From Candidatus Didemnitutus sp. (GTDB taxonomy: Bacteria; Verrucomicrobiota; Verrucomicrobiia; Opitutales; Opitutaceae): a stretch of 64,000 nucleotides of DNA. Numbering within the stretch: position 1 is the first letter of the stretch; each line of letters starts with the position of its first letter. This document shows, in pieces, positions 42,321 through 49,861 of this stretch. A model generated the notes under the pieces. That model saw only the letters and a program-made list of their open reading frames with translations. It made no database searches and was not told where the DNA came from. The position numbers and the translations under genes were made by a program. The stretch lies in assembly GCA_017991595.1 (NCBI GenBank), contig JAGOQJ010000001.1, positions 248,001 through 312,000 of the forward strand, written 5' to 3'.

Positions 42321-43313
42321 ATGATCCAACAACGTCCTTTCGGCCGCACCGGCCGCAAAATCTCCGAGCTCACGCTCGGCACCCTCAACTTCGGTTGGCA
42401 GACCGACGAAGCCACGGCTTTCGCCTTGCTCGACGCCTACCACGCCGCCGGCGGCAACGCGATCCAGACGGCCGCGCTCGGCGCGGACCACTCGCTGCCG
42501 TCGGTCGCGCTGATGCAGACGGAGGACCTGGTCGCGCGCTGGCGGCAGTCGCGCGGAATCCCGGACGGCTGGCTGTTGATCGCCACGCGCTTCCGCCTGC
42601 GCCCGGCCGGCGACGAGCGCGGCGCCTTTGCGCGCGCGTTGCGCCGGCAGTGCGAGGAGTCGCTCCGCCGGCTCCGCACGGCGCGCCTCGACCTCGTGCT
42701 GTTCGAATGGGACGGCGAGCGCGTGCCCGTGGACGAGATGCTCGCTGCCTTCGACCAGGTCGTGCGGGCGGGCTTGGTGCGCTCGCTCGGCGTGGCGGAC
42801 ATGCCGGCGTGGCGCCTCGCGGATTGCCTCAGCCGTTCTTACCGGAACAGCTGGTGCCGCTGGGAGGCGCTGCAGGCCGACTACTCGCTGATGGTGCGGG
42901 CCCGCTTCGAGCCGGAGGCGATGGCGCTGTGCCGCGAGCAACGCGTGGCCTTCCTCGCGCGTTCGCCGCTGGCCGGCGGCTTCCTCACGCGCCGCGAGGA
43001 TGGCGAGGATTCGCTGCCCTTCACCCGCCGGCACTGGCTCAATGCGCGGTTCGACAACGCCTATGGGGAGGCGGCGCTGGCGGCCGTGGCGGAGATCGCC
43101 GCGCGGCACGAAGCCTCGCCGGCGCAGGTCGCGCTGGCGTGGGTGTTGCGCAATCCGGTCGTGACCTCCGCCACCATCGGCGTGCAGTCGCGGGCCCAGC
43201 TCGATGAACTGGTGCAGGGCAGCCGGCTCGCGTTGAGCGAGGCCGATTGCGCGCAACTCGCCGCCGCCACCGCGGCGGAGGAAGTGCGCTTGGTCGATCC
43301 CTGCGTCGTGTGA
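42321..43313 (+). CDS. Aldo/keto reductase family protein lacking the catalytic tetrad
   Basis: 330-residue (beta/alpha)8 protein, no signal peptide. The framework is clear: GRTGRKISELTLGTLNFGWQ, ESLRRLRTARLDLVLFEWDG, GLVRSLGVADMPAW, LARSPLAGGFLTRRE, and the NADP-binding end TIGVQSRAQLDELVQG. The catalytic residues are not. The usual DTAxxYG reads QTAALGA (Asp to Gln, Tyr lost), the Lys of ATKxG is Arg (IATRF), and the His of xxHWPD is Glu (FEWDG). It may bind nicotinamide nucleotide without reductase activity, as known for some AKR-fold regulatory subunits (comparison, not assignment). Confidence 0.85.
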   Translation: MIQQRPFGRTGRKISELTLGTLNFGWQTDEATAFALLDAYHAAGGNAIQTAALGADHSLPSVALMQTEDLVARWRQSRGIPDGWLLIATRFRLRPAGDERGAFARALRRQCEESLRRLRTARLDLVLFEWDGERVPVDEMLAAFDQVVRAGLVRSLGVADMPAWRLADCLSRSYRNSWCRWEALQADYSLMVRARFEPEAMALCREQRVAFLARSPLAGGFLTRREDGEDSLPFTRRHWLNARFDNAYGEAALAAVAEIAARHEASPAQVALAWVLRNPVVTSATIGVQSRAQLDELVQGSRLALSEADCAQLAAATAAEEVRLVDPCVV

Positions 43314-43390
43314 AGCGCAGCGCGCGCGGAGGCTGTTTTGAAAGCCTCCCGTGCGCGGCGGGGCGTGGCACCCGTGTCGGCGCGACGTGC

Positions 43391-44029
43391 TCAGGCGGCG
43401 GTGGGCAGGGCGGCGGCTTTCCACGCCGCGCGGTAGATCGGGTAGTCGCCGCAACGTCCCACCTGCACCGGCGCGTAAGGTTTGAGCAGGCCCGCGCCCC
43501 ACGCGCTCCACGCGGTTTGCAGCAGGCATTTCGGATGGAGGTGATCGAGTGCGGCGGTGGCGTGGTGCAGCAGGCGCGCGCCGAAGCCCGCGCCGATCAG
43601 CGACGGGTGCACGGCCACGCTCGCCAGGTAAACCGCGGCGCCGTGCATCGGTTGGTCGTCGGTGACGAGATGGGCGGGTGCGATGCCGCCGTCGCGCGCG
43701 CCGCGGAGGAGGCGCGCCTCGCCGGCCTCGTTGAACGGCATCAGCCAGCAGTAGCCTTTGACCGCGCGCTCCGCGTCGAGCACCAGCGCCAGCCCGCGCG
43801 GCGCGTGCAGGGCCAGGCTGACGTCGGAGAGGAAGGTGCCGAAGTCCGCTTCCGTGTAGTGGGGGAAGTGGTGCGCCTCGATGGCGCGGATGGCTTGGAT
43901 GGTCGCGAACGGATCGAGATCCGCGACGGCGAGGGTGGTGAGCGTGTGCGTCGACACCGGGGGCGCGACGCGGAGCGGAGAAAGGGAGTTCACGCCTCCA
44001 ATTTTGTCCGCCGTCGCCGGTCGCCCCAT
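43391..44029 (-). CDS. GNAT family N-acetyltransferase
   Basis: 212 residues. The acetyl-CoA binding segment is AAVYLASVAVHPSLIGAGFGARLLHHATAA, given here in parts: AAVYLASVAVHP, then SLIGAGFGARLL (the Q/RxxGxG/A position reads IGAGFG). Preceding strands (LALVLDAERAVKGYCWLMPF) and the C-terminal LLQTAWSAWGAGLLKPYAPV agree with the fold. Substrate unknown. The start is uncertain: ATG at 44029 (MGRPATADK) is plausible, while the family core begins only near residue 35. Convergent with the AKR gene. Confidence 0.65.
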   Translation of the reverse strand: MGRPATADKIGGVNSLSPLRVAPPVSTHTLTTLAVADLDPFATIQAIRAIEAHHFPHYTEADFGTFLSDVSLALHAPRGLALVLDAERAVKGYCWLMPFNEAGEARLLRGARDGGIAPAHLVTDDQPMHGAAVYLASVAVHPSLIGAGFGARLLHHATAALDHLHPKCLLQTAWSAWGAGLLKPYAPVQVGRCGDYPIYRAAWKAAALPTAA

Positions 44030-44255
44030 CGCGATTTTGCCGGGCGCGCGGGGTATGAAAGAAAGTGCTGTGGGTGTGAGTTGCGCTCCTATCGCGAGTG
44101 CGTGCTGCACCTGCCTGCCAGCCGGCCGGTTGCAAAACGTCATAGCGCGAAACCTCGACCGATGAGGCAGAGTGTCCCAGGCATCGCGCGGCGTCAGCGG
44201 CGCGTCAAAACGGCGCGTTGAGCCGAAGTGTGGGTCAACCGGATTTCACGCTTGC

Positions 44256-45518
44256 TCAGCCGCGGACGGCGGCCGGCAGCCACTGAGCGCGCGGGAGCGA
44301 CATGATTTCGGCGGGGGCGCGGCCCATGGAGAGGAGCGCGCCCATGGTGCGCATGGGCGAGTCGATGTGGGTGAAGAAGCGCTTGTAGCCGGCGCAGAGG
44401 TAATTGAGGCCGGGCTCGCCGTGCGGGGTTTGGAGGAAGCGGTGCTTGGGGCACTCGCCGTGGCAGGCGAAGCGCACGGGGCACTCGCGGCAGTAGCGGG
44501 GGAGCGTGGCGGATTTGGCGGTGCCGAAGGCTTGCTGCTGCGGCGAATCGACCATGCCGGCGAGCGACGTGTTGAGGAGGTTGCCGAGTTGGTAGCGCGG
44601 ATAGACGTAGTGATCGCAGCTGAAAACGTCGCCGTTGTGCTCGATGGCGAGTGCGCGGCCGCAGTTCTCGGAGAAGACGCAGACGCCGGCGGGCTGACCG
44701 ATCCAGTTGGCGAGCGCGGCGTCAAACTGCTGGACGAAGACCTTGCCGACGTCGCGCTGGATCCACTCGTCGAAGATGGTCGTGAGGAATTTGCCGAAGT
44801 CGGCGGGGCGCACGCTCCAGTCCGTCACCTGCGCGTCGAGTGCGGCGGCGTCCTCGTGATCGGGCGGAGGAGCGAGCCACAGACCGTTGGCCTCGGCGGC
44901 TTGGGCGGTGGCGTTGCGCTCGACGATGGGGATGAACTGCAGATAACCCGAGCCGACGGAGCGGAGGAAGCGATAGACCTCGAGGGGCTGGGTGGAGTTC
45001 TTGCGGTGGACGGTGGTGAGGGTGTTGAACTCGACACCGTGCTTCTTGAGCACGGCGAGGCCGGCCATGACCTGGGTGAACGTGGGGCGGCGGCCCTTGT
45101 CGACGCGGTAGGCGTCGTGGAGGGCCGCGGGGCCGTCGATGCTGAGGCCGACGAGGAATTTGTTCGCCGCGAGGAACTCGCCCCATTCGTCGTCGAGCAG
45201 CGTGCCGTTGGTCTGGAGGGCGTTCTCGATGGTCTTGCCGTTGGCGTAGCGCTGCTGGAGCGCGACGGCGCGGCGGAAGAACTCGACGCCGGCGAGCGTG
45301 GGCTCGCCGCCTTGCCAGGCGAAGCTGACGAGCGGACCGGGTTGGGCGGCGATGTAGTCGCGGATGTAGGCTTCGAGCACCTCGGGCGACATGCGGAAGC
45401 TGCTCTCGCCGGCGTAGAGGTGCTCCTTCTCCAGATAGAAGCAGTAGGTGCAGTCGAGGTTGCACTTCGACCCCATGGGCTTGGTCATGAGGTGAAACGG
45501 GGCGCGCGCGGTCGTCAC
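44256..45518 (-). CDS. Anaerobic sulfatase-maturating enzyme (radical SAM, SPASM)
   Basis: 420 residues. Radical SAM cluster motif CNLDCTYC (Cys19, 23, 26) preceded by PFHLMTKPMGSK, SAM-binding GGEPTLAG, then the two auxiliary cluster regions with CVFSENCGRALAIEHNGDVF split by CDHYVYP, and CRECPVRFACHGECPKHRF ... YLCAGYKRFF. It oxidises the active-site Cys of sulfatases to formylglycine without oxygen and should act on the two Cys-type sulfatases encoded at 29835 and 33420. The GTG at 45518 is chosen because the conserved PFHxMTKP head starts upstream of the first ATG (45488). Divergent from the LacI gene. Confidence 0.92.
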   Translation of the reverse strand: MTTARAPFHLMTKPMGSKCNLDCTYCFYLEKEHLYAGESSFRMSPEVLEAYIRDYIAAQPGPLVSFAWQGGEPTLAGVEFFRRAVALQQRYANGKTIENALQTNGTLLDDEWGEFLAANKFLVGLSIDGPAALHDAYRVDKGRRPTFTQVMAGLAVLKKHGVEFNTLTTVHRKNSTQPLEVYRFLRSVGSGYLQFIPIVERNATAQAAEANGLWLAPPPDHEDAAALDAQVTDWSVRPADFGKFLTTIFDEWIQRDVGKVFVQQFDAALANWIGQPAGVCVFSENCGRALAIEHNGDVFSCDHYVYPRYQLGNLLNTSLAGMVDSPQQQAFGTAKSATLPRYCRECPVRFACHGECPKHRFLQTPHGEPGLNYLCAGYKRFFTHIDSPMRTMGALLSMGRAPAEIMSLPRAQWLPAAVRG

Positions 45519-45602
45519 GGGGAAGATTGGGGCGCGCGTGGCGGAGGGAGTCAAACGCGTGCAGTTGGGAAATCCGCTCGCGGCGGGTGGCCTCGCGGGG
45601 CT

Positions 45603-45616
45603 TGCACACGTTTGCT
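45603..45616. promoter_or_regulatory. LacI-type operator between maturase and LacI genes
   Basis: TGCACACGTTTGCT has the CG-centred LacI-family layout; its half GTTTGC pairs with GCACAC at five of six positions. It is 35 bp before the ATG of the LacI gene, fitting autoregulation, and upstream of the divergent maturase gene. Confidence 0.5.
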
Positions 45617-45650
45617 TGAAATCCGCCGCCCGACGGGCGCACACTGCGGC

Positions 45651-46733
45651 ATGCCCGTTCCCCGGTCCACTCGGTTGGACAAAACCGGAATCGTCCAGAT
45701 CGCCGCCAGCTTGGGCGTTTCCCCGTCGACGGTGTCGCGGGCGTTGCGGCCCGAGACGGCGCATCTCGTGCGGGAGGACCGGCGCAAGGAGATCCTCGCG
45801 CTGGCGGAGAAGCAGAATTTCTCGCCCAACCCCGGCGCGCGCATGTTGCGCAAAGGCGTCAACTCCACGCTCACGGTCGTGGTGCCGCTCGACGAGAACA
45901 TCTTCTTCTCGGAATACTACGGGCGCTTCCTTGCGGGCACGCTGCACGCGGCGGCGGCGCGCGGGTGGGGCGTGCAGATCTGCACGCTGCGGCGCAAGCC
46001 GGGCGTGGGCTTCCGCGAGGCCATGCAGCAGCTGAGCCTCGATTCCTCCGGACTCATCTACCTCGCCGAGCCGCTCTCGGTGGCGGATGCGCACGAGTTG
46101 AAGGGCTATCGCCGGCCCTTCGTGCTGACCAAATCCGCGCTACCGCTCGGCGTGCGCGCGGCCGATCTGGACGTGCCGGTGGTCGGCGTGGACAACATCG
46201 GCGGTGCGCGCTCGGTCGCCAGCCTGCTGTTGCAACTCGGCCACCGGAAGATCGGCCTGCTGCTCGGGCCGACCGGCTCGCGCGACGCGGACGAGCGGCG
46301 GCAGGGTTATCTTGAGATGCTGGAGAAAGCCGGCGTGCGTCCGCGCGCCGAGTGGATCCACGAGGGCTTGTTCAGCGCCGAGACGGGGCGCGCCGGCCTG
46401 GCGAAATTCCTCCAGGCGGCCGACCGGCCCACGGCCGTGTGCTGCGCCAACGATGAGATCGCCTTCGGCGCCGTGAACGCTGCGCATGTCGCCGGGCTGC
46501 GTTGCCCGCAGGATATTTCGGTCGTCGGATTCGACGACGGCATCTGGGCCACCAGCTGCCAGCCGGCGTTGACGACCATCCGGCAACCGCTCGCGGACAT
46601 GGCGGAGCGGGCCGTCGGCCTGATCGTCGAGGCGGTCGCCGCCCGCAACGGAAGGGGCAACCGCGCCCTGCTCGACGAGATGTCGGCGCCGATGATGATC
46701 CGCGAGTCGACGCACCCGGTGCGCGGACGCTAG
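45651..46733 (+). CDS. LacI family transcriptional regulator
   Basis: 360 residues. N-terminal HTH (GIVQIAASLGVSPSTVSRAL, residues 13-32) with hinge region ending around LRKGVNSTLTVVVPLDEN. The periplasmic-binding-protein-like effector domain (about 70-350) contains VVGVDNIGGARSVASLLL, LLLGPTGSRDADERRQGY, AVCCANDEIAFGAVNAAH, ISVVGFDDGIWATSCQPALT and the closing TTIRQPLADMAERAV. Ligand is probably an oligosaccharide of the downstream locus. Three CG-centred palindromes (own promoter and two before the GH144 gene) are likely binding sites, giving a local repressor circuit. Confidence 0.93.
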   Translation: MPVPRSTRLDKTGIVQIAASLGVSPSTVSRALRPETAHLVREDRRKEILALAEKQNFSPNPGARMLRKGVNSTLTVVVPLDENIFFSEYYGRFLAGTLHAAAARGWGVQICTLRRKPGVGFREAMQQLSLDSSGLIYLAEPLSVADAHELKGYRRPFVLTKSALPLGVRAADLDVPVVGVDNIGGARSVASLLLQLGHRKIGLLLGPTGSRDADERRQGYLEMLEKAGVRPRAEWIHEGLFSAETGRAGLAKFLQAADRPTAVCCANDEIAFGAVNAAHVAGLRCPQDISVVGFDDGIWATSCQPALTTIRQPLADMAERAVGLIVEAVAARNGRGNRALLDEMSAPMMIRESTHPVRGR

Positions 46734-46801
46734 GGGGCGTTCTAGAAAGAGTGTGCCCGTGGCTAAGGGAGTGCGTCGTCCCTGGCGGCCCCGGCGCCCT
46801 T

Positions 46802-46858
46802 GGCGAGCGGGACGCTCGCCGCTATCCTTGAGATCCTGCGGCTAGAGTTTGAGTTAAC
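46802..46858. repeat. REP-like repeat family B, copy 2
   Basis: 57-bp inverted copy of 34816-34872: palindrome GGCGAGCGGGACGCTCGCC at the left end and GAGTTTGAGTTAAC at the right end. It ends 8 bp before the LacI operator at 46867, in the non-coding gap between the LacI and GH144 genes. Confidence 0.7.
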
Positions 46859-46866
46859 CCGCTTTA

Positions 46867-46878
46867 GAAAACGTTTTC
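46867..46878. promoter_or_regulatory. LacI-type operator 1 of the GH144 promoter
   Basis: Perfect 12-bp palindrome GAAAACGTTTTC, the classical CG-centred LacI/GalR-family site. It lies 134 bp downstream of the LacI stop codon and 171 bp upstream of the chosen GH144 start. Confidence 0.7.
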
Positions 46879-46991
46879 ATCCAGGTGCGCGGCCCGCTTG
46901 CGCGCCTCGGGCGACTCACCGGAGCGGCCTAGTGCAACTCTCAGGCGTTGCGTGCGAAAATCAACTGACGCGCAATGTTCGGGCTTGATTC

Positions 46992-47005
46992 TGCAAACGT
47001 TGTCA
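46992..47005. promoter_or_regulatory. LacI-type operator 2 of the GH144 promoter
   Basis: TGCAAACGTTGTCA fits TGNAAACGTTNNCA. It is about 126 bp from operator 1 (looping possible). It overlaps the first in-frame ATGs (46975, 47005) of the following reading frame, which argues for the GTG start at 47038. Confidence 0.6.
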
Positions 47006-47037
47006 TGCAATGCTGTGCACCGTTATCTCCCCCTGTC

Positions 47038-49776
47038 GTGCTGTTTCCCCGTCCCTGTTGCTCTGCTCTGTCCGGCCGGCTTTGGCGGTCGGCGATCGTC
47101 CTCGGCGCCTTGGCGTCCGGTTTGGCGTTGTCGTCCGCGCGCGCGGAGACGGCGTCGGTGCAGACGCCGCTGAGTGCGGCGGATGAAGTTCTGCTGGAGG
47201 ATCTGCAGCGCACGGCGTTCCTGTTCTTCGATGAGCAGGCGCATCCGGTGACGGGTCTCGTGCGCGACCGCGCGCGGGCGGACGGCTCGCCGAGCGAAGG
47301 CAAGGCCAGCATCGCGGCTTCGGGTTTCTCACTCAGCGCGTGGGTCATCGCGGCGGAGCGCGGGTGGGTGACGCGCGAGCAAGCGCTGGCGCGCGTGCGG
47401 CACAAACTGCGTTTCCTCGCCGAGCACGCGCCGCGCGAGCACGGGTTCTTCTATCATTTCATGGAAATGGAAACGGGTGAGCGCGCGTGGAAGTGCGAGC
47501 TCTCCTCCATCGATTCCGCGCTGCTCTTCGCCGGCGCGATTGTGGCGCGCGAATACTTCGCCGACGACGAAGTGACCGCGCGGGTGAACGGGTTGCTGGC
47601 GGACGTGGACTGGGACTGGTTCCGCAACGGCGGCAAGCTCGTCGCGCTCGGCTGGTTCCCCGAGACGGGATTCTCGCGCTACCGCTGGGATCATTTCTCC
47701 GAGCACGTGCTGATGAGCTTCATGGCGCTCGGTGTGTCGGCCAAGCCGGTCGAGCCCGCGTATTGGCACGCGTGGACGCGCACGCCGGTGGGCCGTTACG
47801 GCGACTACGTCTATCTACAGGAGCCGCCGCTGTTCGTGCACCAGTTCCCGCAGGGCTATCTTGATCTGCGCGACCGGCGCGACGCCTACGCCAACTACTT
47901 CCGCAATTCGCAGCTCGCGACGCTGGCGCAGCGGCAATTCAGCATCGATCTCCGGGCGGAGTTCCCGCTCTGGGGCGAGAATCTCTGGGGCCTGACCGCC
48001 TCCGATTCCGCCGCGGGTTACCGCGCGTGGGGCGGTCCGCCGCGCACGCTGCAATTCAACGCGCTCGACGGCACCGTGGTGCCGTGCGCGCCGGCCGGCT
48101 CGCTGCCGTTTGCCCCGCGCGAGACACTGCAGGTGCTGCACCACATGCGCGACGTCTATGGCGATCGCATCTGGAAGCGCTACGGGTTCGTGGACGCCTT
48201 CAACCCGCACAACGGCTGGGTGAACGAGGATGTGATCGGCATCGATCTCGGCATCTCGCTCGTGCAGGCCGAGAATCTGCGCACCGGGTTGATCCATCGC
48301 CTGTTCATGCAGGCGCCGGAAATCCAGGCCGGGCTGCGCCAAGCCGGGCTCTTCTCGACGCGCCGCACGCTCGCCGAGGCGGAGAAGATTGCCGTGAAGA
48401 ACCAAGCACACACCGCGTGGCAGGCGCTGCTCGAGGCTCCGGCGAGCCCCGGTCTCCAAATCACCGCGAACCTCGCAGCATGGCAGCTGGGCTGGCTCAA
48501 CGAAGCCGAGGCCATGGCGCGCATCACGGCGGCGTTGCCGGCGGCCCGGCAAACCGCGGCCGCGGATCGCCCGGCTCTGTTCGCGGCCATGCTCACGGCG
48601 CGGCAGGCGCTGCCCGCACTCGAGGGTGTGCTGAATGAGTATCTCGCCGACGTGAATTGGACGCCGGCTGCGGCCGCGGGCGAATTGGGTAGCCAGGCGC
48701 GACTCGCGTTCTTCTTGGACATCGTGCGCGGCCAGCGACCCGCGGCGGAGTGGGGCGCGCAGGCGCGCACGACGCAGAAGGTCGGCGCCGTGCACGTGCT
48801 CGCTCCGGCCAGTGCGGCCGATGCCGTGTTGCCCGGGCTTTGGCTCGACGAGCGCGCCATCGTCACCGGCGCTTCCGCGGGACAACTGGCGCACGCGCGC
48901 CTGAGCGAAGCGAAGGAGGCGTTGCCGGACGCGTGGACGCTCGTGCTGCTGCTCGATCAATTTCCGGGTGAAGTCGTGACGCGTCCGGCCAACGAGCTGG
49001 GCGCGCCCGTAGCAGGCGACGCCGACGCACAGGCCGCGCTCGTCATCACCACGGCGAATCTCCTGCAAGGCGACATCGTGCGTCGCTGGTTCCAGCAGGA
49101 CGCAGGTGTGCAGGCGGCGCGGGCCGCGATCGCGGAGTTCGGCGAGGCCGCCTTCGGGCCCAACACTTCCATCTATGCGCAGCGCGAGCTGGCGGGCCCG
49201 CGGCCGGTGCCGCCGCAACGCGTGACTCGCGCCGTGTCCGCTGCGACGCCGCGCGCGGAGTGGGATTGGCAGACGGTCGCCGGCGTCGAGTTCAAGGATT
49301 CCATCGCCGACATCCGTCCGACGGATGCGCCGGTGTCGATGCGCTTCGCCTTCACTTGGGATGAGACTGCGCTGCGTTTCCACGCCGAGGTCGTCGACAC
49401 GCCGCCGGGTTACGCCGTGCCGGAGGAGCGTAACCGGTTTGTCGAAGTCTTCTTCGATCCCGCGCAGGACGGCTTCGTCTGGACCGGGGCGGGTGACCAC
49501 CAGTTCTCCTTCCGCTCCACCGGCGAAGCGCGCGAACATTTCCGCGGCGGTGCCGTCGTCGCACGCGTGCAGGCGGGCGGCGATGGCTACGCCGTCGAGG
49601 CCGAGATCCCGTGGACCACGCTCGGCGTGGAGCCGCGCGCCGGGCTCGCGCTCGGCGTGACGCCGGCGGTGATCTCCGAAGGCACGCGCGAGTGGCAACC
49701 GATGCTGAAGCTCAACTGGTCCTACTTCCGCGAATCCGCCAGCCGTGCGCGCCTCGGCGTCGTGCGCCTCGAGTGA
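47038..49776 (+). CDS. Secreted GH144-type (PF10091) endo-beta-1,2-glucanase-like enzyme with C-terminal sugar-binding domain
   Basis: 912 residues. Signal peptide VLFPRPCCSALSGRLWRSAI to SARA. The (alpha/alpha)6 domain (about 45-470) shows the glycoamylase-like PF10091/GH144 signatures: LLEDLQRTAFLFFDEQAHPV, GLVRDRAR, SIAASGFSLSAWVIAAERGW, WGENLWGLTASDSAAGYRAW, APAGSLPFAPRETLQVLHHM, RYGFVDAFNPHNGWVNEDVI and LRTGLIHRLFMQAPEIQ. A middle helical region and a C-terminal CBM9/DOMON-like domain (about 735-912; FVEVFFDPAQDGFVWTGAGD, YAVEAEIPWTTLG) follow. Characterised GH144 members cleave linear beta-1,2-glucan; the GH94 and GH3 partners support the same substrate here. GTG start chosen for signal peptide and operator position. 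Confidence 0.82.
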   Translation: MLFPRPCCSALSGRLWRSAIVLGALASGLALSSARAETASVQTPLSAADEVLLEDLQRTAFLFFDEQAHPVTGLVRDRARADGSPSEGKASIAASGFSLSAWVIAAERGWVTREQALARVRHKLRFLAEHAPREHGFFYHFMEMETGERAWKCELSSIDSALLFAGAIVAREYFADDEVTARVNGLLADVDWDWFRNGGKLVALGWFPETGFSRYRWDHFSEHVLMSFMALGVSAKPVEPAYWHAWTRTPVGRYGDYVYLQEPPLFVHQFPQGYLDLRDRRDAYANYFRNSQLATLAQRQFSIDLRAEFPLWGENLWGLTASDSAAGYRAWGGPPRTLQFNALDGTVVPCAPAGSLPFAPRETLQVLHHMRDVYGDRIWKRYGFVDAFNPHNGWVNEDVIGIDLGISLVQAENLRTGLIHRLFMQAPEIQAGLRQAGLFSTRRTLAEAEKIAVKNQAHTAWQALLEAPASPGLQITANLAAWQLGWLNEAEAMARITAALPAARQTAAADRPALFAAMLTARQALPALEGVLNEYLADVNWTPAAAAGELGSQARLAFFLDIVRGQRPAAEWGAQARTTQKVGAVHVLAPASAADAVLPGLWLDERAIVTGASAGQLAHARLSEAKEALPDAWTLVLLLDQFPGEVVTRPANELGAPVAGDADAQAALVITTANLLQGDIVRRWFQQDAGVQAARAAIAEFGEAAFGPNTSIYAQRELAGPRPVPPQRVTRAVSAATPRAEWDWQTVAGVEFKDSIADIRPTDAPVSMRFAFTWDETALRFHAEVVDTPPGYAVPEERNRFVEVFFDPAQDGFVWTGAGDHQFSFRSTGEAREHFRGGAVVARVQAGGDGYAVEAEIPWTTLGVEPRAGLALGVTPAVISEGTREWQPMLKLNWSYFRESASRARLGVVRLE

Positions 49777-49861
49777 GCCCCGTTCCTTTCCCCCGTTTTT
49801 TGTTCCGCATTGTTATCTTCGTCCGCCCCGTCCGTCGGGGCCCGTTCGAACCCTAAACCCC

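Noticed and set aside
42149..43207. 352-codon frame overlapping the aldo/keto reductase gene
   Set aside because: Same strand, other frame; Arg/Gly/Ala-rich with no motif, while the 42321 frame shows a full AKR framework.
44172..45650. N-terminal extension of the LacI frame (reading open from 44172)
   Set aside because: It is antisense to the sulfatase maturase; the LacI HTH begins just after the ATG at 45651.
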